DNA of 64,000 bases from Perkinsus chesapeaki. Its lineage: Eukaryota > Perkinsozoa > Perkinsida > Perkinsidae. The notes under the pieces were generated by a model that saw nothing but the letters and a program-made list of their open reading frames with translations, did no database searches and was not told the origin of the DNA. The translations under genes and the position numbers were made by a program. This document shows positions 63,487 through 64,000 of the stretch, piece by piece (the first letter of the stretch is position 1; each line of letters opens with the position of its first letter). Location: the NCBI GenBank assembly GCA_013115145.1, contig JAAPAO010000025.1, positions 1 through 64,000 on the forward strand. The letters run 5' to 3'.

Positions 63487-64000
63487 TTAAGTTCCATACG
63501 AGTATGCTTGGCGAAGGACTATTATAAGAGCTATGACATAAATCATACCGAAGTAGAATATGGTAGGGGAGTCCCAAAGTAACCTAGCTTCAACGGTGAG
63601 CTCAAACAGATACCTACCACATACGACTTGCTTCATCCATATATACATGAAACTGAAACTAATAATAGACACCTTTATGAGGGCTTGCGATACATTCTTA
63701 TAATGTCCCAAGACAGTCAATTTGTGAGCCACGAGTAAGAGAACAGGCGTCTGGCAACATAGTAAGATTCGGGAGACAATCGACGCCTGCGATGAGTATA
63801 GAGCAAAGAAGGGTTTGCTCATTACCGGTGCCGGCGAGCCTATGACGCACATGGGCATCGATGTCCCGTCAAGACCATAAAAGGCTGATAATAGTGCACC
63901 TTCAATAATATAAGGAATAAATGGTACGGAAAGCATGCGGAGGGTCGCCTTGGAGAAAAGCCAAGTTGGGTTATGGCCTAATTCATCATCACCGAGGCAT
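63487..64000 (-). CDS. multi-pass membrane protein, C-terminal part
   Basis: A frame open to the window edge. Upstream of the ATG at 63936 it continues DDELGHNPTWLFSKATLRML, so the true start lies beyond the window. Hydrophobic segments: FIPYIIEGALLSAFYGL; ASIVSRILLCCQTPVLLLVA; ALIKVSIISFSFMYIW; and IFYFGMIYVIALIIVLRQAY. The C-terminus is short (SYGT, stop at 63487). No family is recognised. An intron inside the frame cannot be excluded. Confidence 0.5.
   Translation of the reverse strand, partial: CLGDDELGHNPTWLFSKATLRMLSVPFIPYIIEGALLSAFYGLDGTSMPMCVIGSPAPVMSKPFFALYSSQASIVSRILLCCQTPVLLLVAHKLTVLGHYKNVSQALIKVSIISFSFMYIWMKQVVCGRYLFELTVEARLLWDSPTIFYFGMIYVIALIIVLRQAYSYGT

Overview
The window looks like nuclear DNA of a protist. 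Genes are split into many short exons, with introns mostly 40-130 nt. GT..AG junctions restore reading frame and phase at almost every join tested. It also holds two good tRNA genes, LTR retroelements and lineage-specific secreted proteins. The mix (Ty3-type pol, a MEI2-like RRM protein, an RIIa-GAF protein, a TIR-like membrane protein, small secreted proteins of unknown family) fits an alveolate, most likely a perkinsozoan such as Perkinsus. That assignment is from general knowledge and was not searched. There are no operons and no CRISPR. Because exons are short, most real genes are only fragments in a plain ORF scan; the coordinates below come from reading splice junctions by hand.

Layout. 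0.5-1 kb: small secreted protein (+). 3.9-8.4 kb: ABC_membrane_2/ABCD-type half transporter (-), about 17 exons, with a 43-bp minisatellite in one intron and a tRNA-Pro nested antisense in the first. 10.9-14.2 kb: RIIa-GAF-GAF protein (-). 14.5-19.1 kb: LTR retroelement with intact TSD, no gag, and LTRs that differ by an inverted 122-bp block. 20.0-20.6 and 22.4-23.8 kb: two elements bounded by inverted repeats, flanking a TIR-like multi-pass membrane protein (20.8-22.3 kb, +). 24.4-24.9 kb: NOP10 (-). 25.8-26.5 kb: secreted protein (+). 28-32.5 kb: unrecognised multi-exon genes (-), one hosting tRNA-Asn in an intron. 33.4-38.9 kb: MCM-binding protein (-), its two halves about 3 kb apart. 42.1-44.6 kb: MEI2-like RNA-binding protein (-). 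45.2-48.6 kb: vigilin-like multi-KH protein (-). 49.2-49.6 kb: Harbinger transposase relic. 50.5-52.0 kb: 13-exon secreted charged protein (+). 52.6-53.1 kb: small acidic protein (-). 53.7-54.6 kb: membrane protein (+). 55.4-57.6 kb: repeat clusters built on GTACAC. 59.8-62.9 kb: broken retroelement pieces on both strands. 63.5 kb to the edge: membrane protein C-terminus (-).

The most interesting signal is in the introns. At least seven introns in four unrelated genes consist largely or wholly of tRNA-like sequence in the sense orientation. Four are 49-63 nt and contain little beyond a 5' splice site, the 3' half of a tRNA (variable region plus T arm with the pol III B box GGTTCGAtyC) and a 3' splice site. 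Three longer ones (about 98-129 nt) keep a D-arm/A-box part as well. Both intact tRNA genes of the window also lie inside introns. This suggests tRNA genes or tRNA-derived retroposons as a source of spliceosomal introns here. A second theme is fold-back DNA: many perfect short palindromes, one of which is a clean templated insertion that breaks a gag frame, and the inverted LTR segment.
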